A stretch of 15,277 bases of DNA from CAXTTV01 sp964247295 (GTDB lineage Bacteria; Chloroflexota; Ktedonobacteria; Ktedonobacterales; Ktedonobacteraceae), in contig CAXTTV010000119.1 in the NCBI GenBank assembly GCA_964247295.1, forward strand, positions 1 through 15,277. Direction: 5' to 3'. Below are positions 8,301-14,987 of the stretch, piece after piece (positions within the stretch are counted from its first letter, which is position 1; each line of letters begins with the position of its first letter). Below the pieces are notes generated by a model. The model saw only the letters and a program-made list of their open reading frames with translations. It did not search any database and was not told the DNA's origin. The position numbers were made by a program, and so were the translations under genes.

Positions 8301-8608
8301 TGGACGAAGAAGAGCTGGCAATCGCCGATCTACTGGCCGCTGACATACAGTTAAGTGAAAAAGATTGGCATATGGTGAAAAGCATCACACATACCTTGTT
8401 TGAAAAAATCAAAGCCAGCGGCGACCTTGTTCATAGCTGGTACACCAAGTTAGAAACAAATGGGAGCATCAAATCAATCATCAAACAAGTCTTATCTCAA
8501 TTGCCTGATTGTTACGATAAAAGTTACAATAAAAAATGTGAAGAAACATATCAATATATCCGTGTTGCATACGCCAATGCCGGCGATACCGGACCGCTCA
8601 GTGCGTAG
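5357..8608 (+). CDS. hsdR: Type I restriction subunit HsdR, nuclease motif apparently inactive
   Basis: This is the motor and nuclease subunit of a type I system, 1083 residues, full length. The SF2 translocase motifs are intact: Walker A QGAGKS (308-313), DEAH (412-415), the TGTP motif (GFTGTPL) and motif VI from Q694 (QALARPNRV). In the N-terminal nuclease domain the usual arrangement D-x5-NGLPL-x3-E-x-K is only partly kept. D155 and NGLPL (161-165) are present, and so is Q-x3-Y (QRSDY) further on, but the positions of the catalytic E and K are L169 and R171. The other two reading frames of this stretch do not restore an E-x-K, so a simple frameshift is not the cause. The protein may translocate but not cleave. 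The start has AAAGGA (5341-5346), ten bases before the ATG. It is the last gene of the kwaA-kwaB-hsdR group. Confidence 0.93.
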   Translation: MASSRYQSANEEVQRRLISQFDRLGYTIIDAANEREGDYTATGREGDTHVVLESRLSTQLEALNTHLAPDIRVPAMKQAIEQLTANRSQQGAALANRDIYLLLKDGITTEVRPAGREGKEAVTVKVINWGCPEENDFLLVRNFWINGSEGRACLDFVGFINGLPLLLPLVRAAGVQRDPLHSLYEHQRSDYQRRFPQLFWYNALILLSDGSSSKFGSLTSSWERFTTWKRIASETEPVNTSLETMLLGMCDQTRLLDIIENFTAFSTKHGVEKIIAHNHQYLGVNAAFARLENHKVHKDKIGVFWHTQGAGKSYSMIFLEQKVQRKLKGNWKFVIITDRKDLDKQIYENFVYTKTENEAGGLARVRKVKDLKQQLRTNQRLLFTLVQKYQTDGPNQKYEQVSDDDEIIVIIDEAHRSQYAELAGNMRRALPNASFIGFTGTPLIGDEIHRTENEFGPYISKYGFLQAVQDGVTVDLSYDNHTPELVLQFPEIARELNDVAGRSDLSDRQKSKLKAQVLRADTLMKSGHRLDFVAKDIVQHFMGRGYMGKGMVVCVDKQTTVRLYNRVRTEWQIYRERLERRLAVEENPEEQARIQQSITYMRQTEMAVVFSEADQQNEKRRLAEFNKAHPQEQIDFQPHYDHLKSNNKLDEDFKNEHHPFRLVFVCNMWMTGFDVPCLSTLYLDHPMEMHTLMQALARPNRVNGPEKTVGQIVDYAGIYEELLDALAVYGQSEENPTIQSEVPLTDKSEFIENLEQALRNLTQFCQQQDIDLTGCLSSLEQAQDPSARKAIFEETANLLVQNEDIKLNFLTLEGLVHRLYGAILPDKNAGQFKDRVYFYREVQKVIFAAMNADGIYEIFAQASSIVSESLMVRERELRWGSPDDEAPLGQFKLSELNLDEFTTSLRPETTYLEIERLVNLLKKKLQSMIHVNPRRVDYLERLQELIYKYNEGSANIADYPAEVIAFTRELSEEEQRSGREGLDEEELAIADLLAADIQLSEKDWHMVKSITHTLFEKIKASGDLVHSWYTKLETNGSIKSIIKQVLSQLPDCYDKSYNKKCEETYQYIRVAYANAGDTGPLSA

Positions 8609-8614
8609 TATTCG

Positions 8615-8645
8615 CATGAATACATGCGCATTCATGTTTATCTTT
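8615..8645 (+). terminator. Weak Rho-independent terminator candidate after hsdR
   Basis: CATGAAT (8615-8621) pairs with ATTCATG (8630-8636) around an 8-nt loop and is followed by TTTATCTTT. The stem is short and AT-rich, so this is a weak candidate. It begins seven bases after the hsdR stop, where a terminator would be expected. Confidence 0.4.
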
Positions 8646-8787
8646 ACGCGGCAAATTTCGGTTGGGGAATTGGATCACCCGCTTTGTGCGCATCCTCAAT
8701 CCACAATTCGATGACCTCTAACGCATTCTTGATGGCTTCTTCAGATGATGGTGCATTCCTCCCGAGCAGTTCATAAAGAAGCGATCG
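8644..8787 (-). pseudogene. C-terminal remnant of a HicB-like antitoxin gene
   Basis: On the - strand this stretch is open for 47 codons and ends with SEEAIKNALEVIELWIEDAH then KAGDPIPQPKFAA and a stop. The pattern 'EEA..N..EAIELW.E......G.PIP.P' is the typical tail of HicB-family antitoxins. The N-terminal half of the HicB fold (the strands with DGGY...PGC) is absent, because the frame closes at 8788-8790. No HicA toxin gene is visible beside it. I infer a decayed gene whose front was lost in the same event that placed a nitroreductase fragment next to it. Confidence 0.5.
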
Positions 8788-8849
8788 TTAGCACGGAACT
8801 CTTTGATAAGCCGGCGATCCTACTCGTTCACGTTGTGTATCTCCGTCAT
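8779..8849 (-). pseudogene. N-terminal remnant of a deazaflavin-dependent nitroreductase-like gene
   Basis: A good ribosome binding site (GAGGAG, just upstream on the - strand) precedes ATG at 8847-8849. The reading MTEIHNVNE, stop, DRRLIKEFRAND resembles the first 20-odd residues of the F420-dependent nitroreductase family (DUF385), which commonly begin 'NEWN..II.EFRAN.G.V'. The in-frame TAG at 8820-8822 stands where the family has tryptophan (TGG). After RAND the similarity stops, and the sequence passes into the HicB-like remnant in another frame. The match is short, so the assignment is tentative. Confidence 0.4.
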
Positions 8850-8862
8850 GAAATTCTCCTCG

Positions 8863-8904
8863 AGATTACCTCTGCTGCGTCTTTCTCCACAGCAGAGGTA
8901 ATCT
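8863..8904. repeat. Perfect 15-bp inverted repeat downstream of the SDR gene
   Basis: AGATTACCTCTGCTG (8863-8877) and its exact complement (8890-8904) are separated by 12 bases. It lies 26 bases after the stop of the - strand SDR gene and just before the ribosome binding site of the nitroreductase remnant. Neither side has a T run, so it is not a standard Rho-independent terminator. It could still terminate or attenuate transcription, stabilise the SDR mRNA end, or be a protein-binding site. Confidence 0.6.
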
Positions 8905-8930
8905 GATAACAGGTGTTTCAGGTGAAACGG

Positions 8931-9869
8931 TCAATGATATTTGGACTCCGCGTCGTCCTTAAAGTAGTGACCTTGATCGAGATCAGCGAGTAGCCCCAAA
9001 TGTACTGGTTGCCATCCCAGTAACTCCTGAGTTAGTACGCTTGAAGCCGGGGAGTCGAGGCCGATAAAGCCACCCAGCCAGGTGAAATGCTTGCCTGCAT
9101 CTTCAAGAGAGACGGAGACCACTGGGAGGTCAAGATGCCGACCGATCACCTCAGCGATGTTGCGGATTGGCACACCCTCGTCGCCGACCGCGTGCAGCAC
9201 CGATCCTGCTGGTGCCTTCTCCAGTGCCAGGCGGAAGAGGTGCGCAGCGTCGAGCCGATGTACAGCAGGCCAGCGGTTGGATCCATCGCCGATGTAGCCG
9301 GAAACGCCACTAGCACGGGCGATGCGGACCAGGCTCGCCATGAAGCCGGCGTCTCCGTCACCGTGAACGGTGGGTGGGAGTCGCAGGACGGATGAGCGGA
9401 CGCCGCGAGAAGCAAAGGAGAGCGTCATGTCTGCATTATCCAGCCGACCCGCTGGACCACCAGTCGGACGATCTGCATTTGGCTCGGGGTCCCGTTCGGT
9501 CGCCATACGCCCTGGTGTGAGTCCGAGCAACCCGGAGGCGATGACGAACGGTCGGTCAGAGCCTGCAAGCACCTCACCAAAGGTTTCGATGGCGCGGCGA
9601 TCCGCATCGACAGCACCCTGAAAGTCTCCCGAGAAGGCGATGTCGTGCTTGAACGCGAGGTGAATTACACCATCCGACGCGGCAGCTATACTACGCAGAC
9701 TATGGAGATCATCGAGTGTGCCACGATGCACCTCTACTCCTACAGCGGCAAGTGCCGCTGCCGCAGTCTCCGAGCGTACTAACCCGATGACCTGATGGCC
9801 TGCGCCAATCAGCTCAGGGACAACGGCGGAGCCGATCCAGCCGGACGCGCCGGTAACGAAAACTTTCAT
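8931..9869 (-). CDS. Atypical short-chain dehydrogenase / NAD-dependent epimerase-like protein
   Basis: A cytosolic oxidoreductase of 312 residues. The nucleotide-binding motif TGASGWIG is at residues 6-13 of a Rossmann fold, followed by the GLVRSE turn. The acidic residue D57 or D58 and HLAFKHD near 75 fit the extended, atypical SDR group of 3-beta-HSD/epimerase-like proteins. The usual catalytic Y-x3-K is not seen in the middle of the protein, which is common in atypical SDRs and leaves the substrate open. The start at 9869 has GGAGG eight bases upstream. An in-frame ATG 24 codons earlier adds a stretch unlike the family and was not used. The gene is divergent from a TetR regulator, an arrangement in which the regulator often controls the enzyme. 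Confidence 0.88.
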   Translation of the reverse strand: MKVFVTGASGWIGSAVVPELIGAGHQVIGLVRSETAAAALAAVGVEVHRGTLDDLHSLRSIAAASDGVIHLAFKHDIAFSGDFQGAVDADRRAIETFGEVLAGSDRPFVIASGLLGLTPGRMATERDPEPNADRPTGGPAGRLDNADMTLSFASRGVRSSVLRLPPTVHGDGDAGFMASLVRIARASGVSGYIGDGSNRWPAVHRLDAAHLFRLALEKAPAGSVLHAVGDEGVPIRNIAEVIGRHLDLPVVSVSLEDAGKHFTWLGGFIGLDSPASSVLTQELLGWQPVHLGLLADLDQGHYFKDDAESKYH

Positions 9870-9980
9870 AGGAAATTCCTCCATTAGACGTAACATTAGG
9901 GTTTCGATCAGCAATGAAGCAAGTATCTCTCCCGACGACACGCATTCTGGGGTCTCGGATAATCATCAATATAATTTTAT

Positions 9981-10141
9981 TGTCTATTGGGGTGCAGTTC
10001 ATTTTTTTGCGGAGTCAGTTGGTGAGCAGAGAACCTGTGTACGTGGCCGTAGGACGGGCATGCAATGATGCTCCACCGTCCACCACCTGAAGGACCCTTT
10101 TTTCTGCCACGGCAAAAAAATGAACTGCACCCTGTCTATTG
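9981..10141. mobile_element. 143-bp MITE with 21-bp terminal inverted repeats and 9-bp target duplication
   Basis: The element runs from 9990 to 10132. Its first 21 bases (GGGTGCAGTTCA then seven T and GC) are the exact reverse complement of its last 21. It is flanked by the direct repeat TGTCTATTG at 9981-9989 and 10133-10141, a 9-bp target-site duplication. The inside has a further hairpin (GGACGG...CCGTCC) and no coding frame of note, so it must be moved by a transposase from elsewhere. The perfect ends indicate recent insertion. A 9-bp duplication is known for several IS families, so the parent cannot be named from this alone. It lies between the divergent SDR and TetR genes. Confidence 0.88.
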
Positions 10142-10180
10142 TAACAGATTGATTCCTTTGCAACACTCTGTTACAATAGA
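10135..10180. promoter_or_regulatory. Likely TetR-family operator (14-bp arms)
   Basis: TCTATTGTAACAGA (10135-10148) and TCTGTTACAATAGA (10167-10180) are perfect inverted copies, 18 bp apart. Each arm also contains a smaller partial palindrome (TGTAACA / TGTTACA). The site lies 76 bases upstream of a TetR-family gene, where autorepressors of this family usually bind. The left arm overlaps the right-hand target duplication of the MITE. Confidence 0.65.
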
Positions 10181-10186
10181 TAGTAT
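10158..10186 (+). promoter_or_regulatory. Candidate promoter of the TetR-family gene
   Basis: TTGCAA (10158-10163) and TAGTAT (10181-10186) are 17 bp apart. Each is a partial match to the -35 and -10 consensus. The right arm of the palindrome lies between them, so binding of a regulator there would block the promoter. This fits autorepression. Confidence 0.45.
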
Positions 10187-10255
10187 AGCTCGAACGGGAA
10201 CATAGGACAAGCATCAATTCGTGTCTCTTGTTAGGTATGCAACAAAGAGGAAAAA

Positions 10256-10897
10256 ATGTCGCACGAAGAACAGACTGATTTGCGCATTCGGCGCACACAT
10301 AAATTCTTGCAAGAAGCGATGATTGAACTGATTACTGAGCAAGGGTTCGAGTCCATCACGGTAGGCGATATTGCCGAACGTGCCATGATCAACCGAGCCA
10401 CGTTCTACCGCCATTATCAGGATAAATATGATTTAGTGGCAAATATCTTTGAAGAAGCAGCGAATCACCTGATGGAGAATATGAAGCCCACTAGCAAAAA
10501 CACAGGTCGGAGTAAGATGGAAAACATGCTAGTGATGTGGATACAGTTATTTGAGCATGTGGCTGAAAACACCCACTTGTACAGAGCGATGCTGGGGAAA
10601 AACGGTAGTTCGTGGTTTGCAGCCAGGATGCGTGAGCACACCATAAAACTTACGCTTGAGCGTCTGAGACAGTATGAACACCTGGCGGAACCCAGGCAGC
10701 AACAGATCGAGCCAACCATGCCGCAAGAACTTGCTGTCATGCAACTTTCACATGTTCTGATTGGCACCATTGTTTGGTGGCTGGAGAGCGAAAAGAGCTA
10801 CACTCCCAAACAAATGGCAACGTGGTTTTTTCACTTTGCGTTTTATGGCTATCTCTCTGCACTCGGGTATGAAGCTCCTACGCCAGGGAAGCAATGA
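10256..10897 (+). CDS. TetR/AcrR-family transcriptional regulator
   Basis: A DNA-binding regulator of 213 residues, normal for the family. The N-terminal helix-turn-helix domain covers about 10-60: it starts with RIRRTHKFLQEAMIELI, has the turn GFESITVGDIAERAMINRAT and ends with the recognition helix signature TFYRHYQDKYDL. The C-terminal ligand and dimer domain with LFEHVAENTHLYRAML fits the C-terminal type common in Firmicutes and Chloroflexota regulators. The start has AAAGAGG five bases before the ATG. It is divergent from the SDR gene and has a strong palindrome in its promoter region. Autoregulation is likely, and control of the SDR gene is possible. The ligand is unknown. Confidence 0.93.
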   Translation: MSHEEQTDLRIRRTHKFLQEAMIELITEQGFESITVGDIAERAMINRATFYRHYQDKYDLVANIFEEAANHLMENMKPTSKNTGRSKMENMLVMWIQLFEHVAENTHLYRAMLGKNGSSWFAARMREHTIKLTLERLRQYEHLAEPRQQQIEPTMPQELAVMQLSHVLIGTIVWWLESEKSYTPKQMATWFFHFAFYGYLSALGYEAPTPGKQ

Positions 10898-11553
10898 GGC
10901 CAATGAAGGCTCATGCTTCTGTTGCAAGAACAGAAAGTTCATCGTGTAGGCGGGAAAGGTGTGTGCTTGAAGCATCGAATCGGACTAGATCGAGCACTTG
11001 GGCACGGCAGACAAGATCGCGAATGGTGTCAATACACCATTCCTGACTTCTACCCTAGATGTGGTGCAACTTCTCAAATGGTGAATGTTTGTGCTGCTCA
11101 CTTGTCTCACATTGAGTCATTCCAGTGGGCAAGTAGAAGGTCAGGTAAACAAGCTGAAGTTACTAAAAAGAATGGGGTATGGAAGAGCGGGCTTTCCTCT
11201 CCTCCGTCAATGGGTTCTTCACGCATTGTAGTGTTTCTCTCAGTTCGGTATGGAAGTGAAAGCAAGTGGGCTTTGTTTCACCAAAGTTGTGTATGAACCA
11301 TGATATATGAGAAATTCTGCCTGTTTTGTACGCTGTGCATTTTTTACAGGGAATTTATTTGTGAGAGATATTTTTCTGAGAATCGTCAAAAAGCTAAGTG
11401 AGGAGCAATTTTTCCTGATAATTTTGTACCAGTGCTCACATTTGTCGGAAGAAGATATATTAATGACCTCTCCTATTCAATCCTCCATCCTTTAAGGTCA
11501 TCACGCAAAAAGATTTTAGCCCCCTTCTATGAGATTTTTCACATTTTTCTCCA
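10898..11553. other. Gene-poor region after the TetR gene
   Basis: About 650 bp with no gene I can support. A frame of 127 codons (10913-11296, + strand) has no ribosome binding site and matches no family I know. A frame of 62 codons (11307-11495) is AT-rich and also lacks a site. Structures seen are a perfect hairpin GAATGGTGT-CAAT-ACACCATTC (11021-11042), a small inverted repeat TTCTGTT/AACAGAA (10917-10935), and ATGACCT/AGGTCAT (11463-11469 and 11495-11501). The second half becomes AT-rich toward the next gene. It may hold decayed coding sequence. Confidence 0.5.
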
Positions 11554-11640
11554 ATGTTCCTCTCATCTACTCTGTGTAATCTATCAATAGGTTGTTCGAC
11601 GACAAATCATTTACTCGGATTTACAGAAGGGTTCACGCAC

Positions 11641-11661
11641 NNNNNNNNNNNNNNNNNNNNN
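11641..11661. other. Assembly gap of 21 N
   Basis: A run of 21 undetermined bases. It interrupts the start of the following membrane-protein gene, and its true length may differ from 21. Confidence 0.99.
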
Positions 11662-12117
11662 ATTACTCGCCGCTCCGGCTTCCATCCTACTCCCCTGAAT
11701 ATTTCAATTATTGTCCTGGCGGTCCTGACCGCTTTGATCCATCTGGTCCTGGCGATTATGTCCGCCCCCGGCGGCTCTCCCCCAGCCGGTTCGACTGGCA
11801 TTCCCGCCGGTGGCTTCAATCCTCTCTCACTTATCCCTATACTGTTCATTCTGAATTTTATCGGCTATATTGTGCTGACAATCGCTCTCTATCTTCCGTC
11901 CCTCCAACGCTTCCAGTCCGCTATCCGCTGGACTCTGATCGGCTATACTCTGCTGACAATTGGGGCCTGGGTGGTAATCTCTAGCTCTGATGCCGAGACC
12001 ATTGACTATGTCGATAAACTTATCGAGGTGGCTCTGGTTGTCCTTCTGTTTGTTGAGGGCCGACAGCTCCGTAAAGCTCATGCTACTCCGGAATTGCAAA
12101 CTTCTTCAACCCTTTAA
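11662..12117 (+). CDS. Four-helix membrane protein, start lost in assembly gap
   Basis: After the gap the frame is open for 151 codons. Hydrophobic segments follow each other: TPLNISIIVLAVLTALIHLV, LIPILFILNFIGYIVLTIAL, RWTLIGYTLLTIGAWVVI and DKLIEVALVVLLFVE. A Gly/Pro-rich loop (APGGSPPAGSTGIPAGG) lies between the first two, and a short basic tail follows. The loop suggests an outside position for that stretch. I do not recognise the family. The start probably lies inside the N run, since no suitable ATG occurs after it before the first helix. The frame upstream of the gap cannot be trusted. A strong terminator follows 24 bases after the stop. Confidence 0.75.
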   Translation: MTRRSGFHPTPLNISIIVLAVLTALIHLVLAIMSAPGGSPPAGSTGIPAGGFNPLSLIPILFILNFIGYIVLTIALYLPSLQRFQSAIRWTLIGYTLLTIGAWVVISSSDAETIDYVDKLIEVALVVLLFVEGRQLRKAHATPELQTSSTL

Positions 12118-12140
12118 ATGACTCTCCAACGGTCGTCGCC

Positions 12141-12196
12141 AGAGGAAAGCAAAGGCGTGGGAGAAAGGACCCACCTTTGCTTTCCTCTATTTATTA
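12141..12196 (+). terminator. Strong Rho-independent terminator after the membrane-protein gene
   Basis: AGAGGAAAGCAAAGG (12141-12155) pairs perfectly with 12174-12188. The stem continues inward through TGGG/CCCA to a short loop, and ATTTATTATT follows. It isolates this gene from the glycosidase gene downstream. Confidence 0.9.
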
Positions 12197-12417
12197 TTGT
12201 TCCGCTTATACAAATGCTTAACTGATTATAGGAAATAAGGGAATAATTTTATTTTAATTCCTACGCTTCATCCAAATATATCTTCCTTTTTTTCATGTTA
12301 TAATCATACTGGTGCTCCACTCACTGTTTTCTATTCCCTGAATGGTGATCTAACTCTATACACGCATACCTTCTGACAATGACTGTTCCACATTAATTCG
12401 GAAAAGAGGAAACTTCA
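12190..12417 (+). promoter_or_regulatory. AT-rich leader region with -10 candidate for the glycosidase gene
   Basis: A perfect TATAAT lies at 12299-12304, after a T-rich stretch, about 115 bases upstream of the glycosidase start. I see no convincing -35 box at the normal distance. The region also gives the ribosome binding site AAGAGGA directly before the start. Nothing else is evident. Confidence 0.35.
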
Positions 12418-14970
12418 ATGGCGCGTTTCCACAAACCAGGGTTCCTGTTCGCGAGCCTTATTTCTCTGGTGACTCTGTTTACTATGGCGATCCCTTCTAG
12501 TTTCGCCGCGAATACTCCTTCTGCTGGTCAGGCGCAATCCGCTCTGACTCCTTCCCTTTCGGTCTCTAGCAATCTTAGTAATCGCCGCTATGTGGCCTCT
12601 GGCGATCGAGCCTACGATATCGGCAGCGAGGACGCTCGTTATCCAGCGCTGGGCTTCCATACCCGTGGCGAGATGGGCGGGATCTGGACTCCCCCGCTGA
12701 AACTGCTCGATGGCATCTGGTTCGGGATCAATGATCAATGGATCGGTCCCGCGACGAAGTTCACGTCAAGCTATGGGAATGTCCAGATGACGCTCCCTAC
12801 AACTTCTGGCGTTCAGGTGAATCGGACGGATTTTGCGCCCGATGGCCGCCGCGCGGTCGAGTTCGGTCTGACGCTTAAATCTTCGAGCGCGACTGAGATT
12901 AAGCTGAATGTGGATGCCCATTCTGAGCTGATGGGGGCGTACCCCTGGGGCTTCTCTAAGCCGGACCAGACGCAGGCCAATCTTCCGGATACGGCATCCT
13001 TCAACGGTAAACAACTGGTCTTCCAGGATAACGGTACTCCGCCGATTCCTAATGCTTCTGCCCACCAGTGGGCGGCGGTTGTGGGTGCCTCGGGCCTGAA
13101 CCCAACGGTTGGGATGACCGGGCCGGCGTTCCGTGGCCCTCAGGACCCACCGGTGATCTGCCCGGTCGGATCAGAACCCGATAAGTTCCGCTGCGACGAT
13201 ACGGATTATGGGAAGGGTGCTGGCGGCGAGCTGACCTATACGGTGAAGCTCCCCGCTAATTCTAGCCAGACGGTCTGGTTCACGGTGGCGGGATCTGATC
13301 AGGGTCTGGCCTCTGCTCAATCCGAGTATAAAGCGGCGAGCGCGAACCCCGCTGCGGAGTTCTTGAAGAAGATTGCTGGCCGCCTTGCGCTGGATAGCCG
13401 CTCACAGGTCTCGCTTCCTGGCGATCCTACGCTGGCGCAGGCTTTCGCCTGGAGTAAGCAGAATCTGGCTGATCTGACGCAGCAGGCGAACAATATCAAG
13501 ATCCGCCCAACGGAGGCGGGGACGGCCTATCCTGCTCCGGTCGGCTCCCTTCAATCCATCCGCTTTGAGGGCGCTGGCTTTGCCGATTATCCCTGGATGT
13601 TCGGTACGGACCAGGAGTATACGATGTTCGCGCTGGTGGGGGCTGGCCAGTTCGATACGGCGAAGGATGGCCTCCGCTCCCTGGCTGCGGTGAGCGATAT
13701 CGCGAATAAAAAGTCGGGCAAGGTGGTCCATGAGGTGGTGACCGATGGCTCGGTCTATTATGGCTTGAATGATGAGCCCGGCGATATCGATGAGACGGCT
13801 AAGTTCCCATCTTCGGTGGCGCTGGTCTGGCGCTGGTCTGGCGATAATCGCTTCCGCGACAGTCTTTATGACTTCAGTGTTCGCAATATGCGCTATATGG
13901 CAAGCCTGAGTAAGGATGGCCTGTGGCCGACTGGTTCCGGTAACGTTGAGTCAGATGTCCTGGGTCCCAAGGCGGTTGATGTCGCTGCCTATACGATCCG
14001 TGGCTTCTATGATCTGGCTGATATGGCGGCCAGCAAGCACGATACCACGACTCAGAAATGGGCCACTGCCGAGGCTCAGAAGCGTGAAAAGGCTTTCCAG
14101 AAGGCCTGGTGGGTTCCGTCGATTCCTCAGTATGCCGATTCCCTGACTGCCGATAATCAGCAGTTGATGGAGCGCTGGTGGACTGGCGTGACTCCAATGG
14201 ATGCGGAGATGTACATCAATGGTCAACAGCAGCCCGGTCTGGCCCCGGCGGATTCCGCGAACGCGGCCCTGACGCTGCGTGAGACCTCTTGCTACTCCGG
14301 TGAGTATGGTATGTATGTTGAGGGTGCCCCTGGCTGCGATTCTGGCACCTATACGAAAACCAAGGCCCAACAGGCCTACACGCTGAATACGGCGGTAATG
14401 GCGGTCGGCCTTGGAAACTATGGCCGCCTCGGACCCGATCAACAGAAGCGCTACACCGATGATCTGGCGGAATTGATGCTCGGCTCGGTCGCGGAGCAAC
14501 CTGGGATTATGCCAGAGATCGGTCCTTCGCCCGACTTTAAGGCGAATGTCGATCAGCCTTTCAATGAGCGCTCCTCTCTTGAGCAGGCCTGGGGAACCTA
14601 TGGGGTTATCTGGCCGATTATTCATCAGCAGTTGGGCGTCGATCCTCAGATCGGGCGCGGCCTGCTTGAGGTTCTGCCGAGTGTGCCTTCCGGCCAATCT
14701 AAGGTTGCTGGCAACGATATTCGGATCGGCAACGGTCGTATCGATGTTGAGGCTACGCACTCTGGCAAAACCTGGACGACGGTGGTCCGATCCCATGTTT
14801 CTGCTACGCTGCATGTTGGGGCAACCCTCCCGGCAGGCAGCAAGATCCAGAGCGTGACGCTCAATGGCAAGAAAGTTGCCTACAAAGTCCGCGATACCCA
14901 TGCCGGGCGTGTGACCTATGTCTCGACCTCTGGAAATGCAACGGCGCAGGTCCAGATTACTACCAACTAA
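12418..14970 (+). CDS. Secreted glycogen-debranching-like six-hairpin glycosidase
   Basis: An exported protein of 850 residues. The signal peptide covers about 1-31, with basic start, hydrophobic stretch FASLISLVTLFTMAI and cleavage after SFA. An N-terminal beta-sandwich-like domain (about 40-300) precedes an (alpha/alpha)6 barrel (about 320-745). The barrel carries YPWMFGTDQEY (391-401), the typical segment of amylo-alpha-1,6-glucosidase/glycogen-debranching-like enzymes. D398, E400 and the acidic group NDEPGDIDET (451-460) are candidate catalytic or sugar-binding residues. A C-terminal beta domain (about 755-850) is usual for such enzymes. Cysteine pairs (CPVGSEPDKFRC and CYSG...GC) fit disulfides outside the cell. 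The substrate is probably an alpha-glucan or another plant or microbial polysaccharide, but cannot be fixed. It stands alone, between terminators. Confidence 0.85.
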   Translation: MARFHKPGFLFASLISLVTLFTMAIPSSFAANTPSAGQAQSALTPSLSVSSNLSNRRYVASGDRAYDIGSEDARYPALGFHTRGEMGGIWTPPLKLLDGIWFGINDQWIGPATKFTSSYGNVQMTLPTTSGVQVNRTDFAPDGRRAVEFGLTLKSSSATEIKLNVDAHSELMGAYPWGFSKPDQTQANLPDTASFNGKQLVFQDNGTPPIPNASAHQWAAVVGASGLNPTVGMTGPAFRGPQDPPVICPVGSEPDKFRCDDTDYGKGAGGELTYTVKLPANSSQTVWFTVAGSDQGLASAQSEYKAASANPAAEFLKKIAGRLALDSRSQVSLPGDPTLAQAFAWSKQNLADLTQQANNIKIRPTEAGTAYPAPVGSLQSIRFEGAGFADYPWMFGTDQEYTMFALVGAGQFDTAKDGLRSLAAVSDIANKKSGKVVHEVVTDGSVYYGLNDEPGDIDETAKFPSSVALVWRWSGDNRFRDSLYDFSVRNMRYMASLSKDGLWPTGSGNVESDVLGPKAVDVAAYTIRGFYDLADMAASKHDTTTQKWATAEAQKREKAFQKAWWVPSIPQYADSLTADNQQLMERWWTGVTPMDAEMYINGQQQPGLAPADSANAALTLRETSCYSGEYGMYVEGAPGCDSGTYTKTKAQQAYTLNTAVMAVGLGNYGRLGPDQQKRYTDDLAELMLGSVAEQPGIMPEIGPSPDFKANVDQPFNERSSLEQAWGTYGVIWPIIHQQLGVDPQIGRGLLEVLPSVPSGQSKVAGNDIRIGNGRIDVEATHSGKTWTTVVRSHVSATLHVGATLPAGSKIQSVTLNGKKVAYKVRDTHAGRVTYVSTSGNATAQVQITTN

Positions 14971-14987
14971 CGATTTTCCATCAAAAG

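Noticed and set aside
316..8608. Selenoprotein gene near selC with in-frame TGA
   Set aside because: None of the genes in the window is interrupted by a TGA that would extend a recognised family, so no Sec codon use is seen here.
8863..8880. Second copy of the selC 3' end (attR) at the far side of hsdR
   Set aside because: Only ACCTCTGC is shared with the tRNA end (264-272), and it is fully explained by the local inverted repeat. No other part of the tRNA end recurs in the window.
9870..9941. Longer start of the SDR gene
   Set aside because: The added 24 residues precede the normal start of the Rossmann fold. The inner ATG has GGAGG at the right distance and begins MKVFVTGASG as usual for the family.
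10913..11296. Open frame of 127 codons after the TetR gene
   Set aside because: It has no ribosome binding site and no recognisable domain, and its residue composition does not look like a folded protein. It is mentioned only within the gene-poor region.
13951..14901. Long open frame of 316 codons on the - strand
   Set aside because: It lies wholly within the glycosidase gene, has a composition rich in I, R, L and G typical of antisense frames, and shows no motif.
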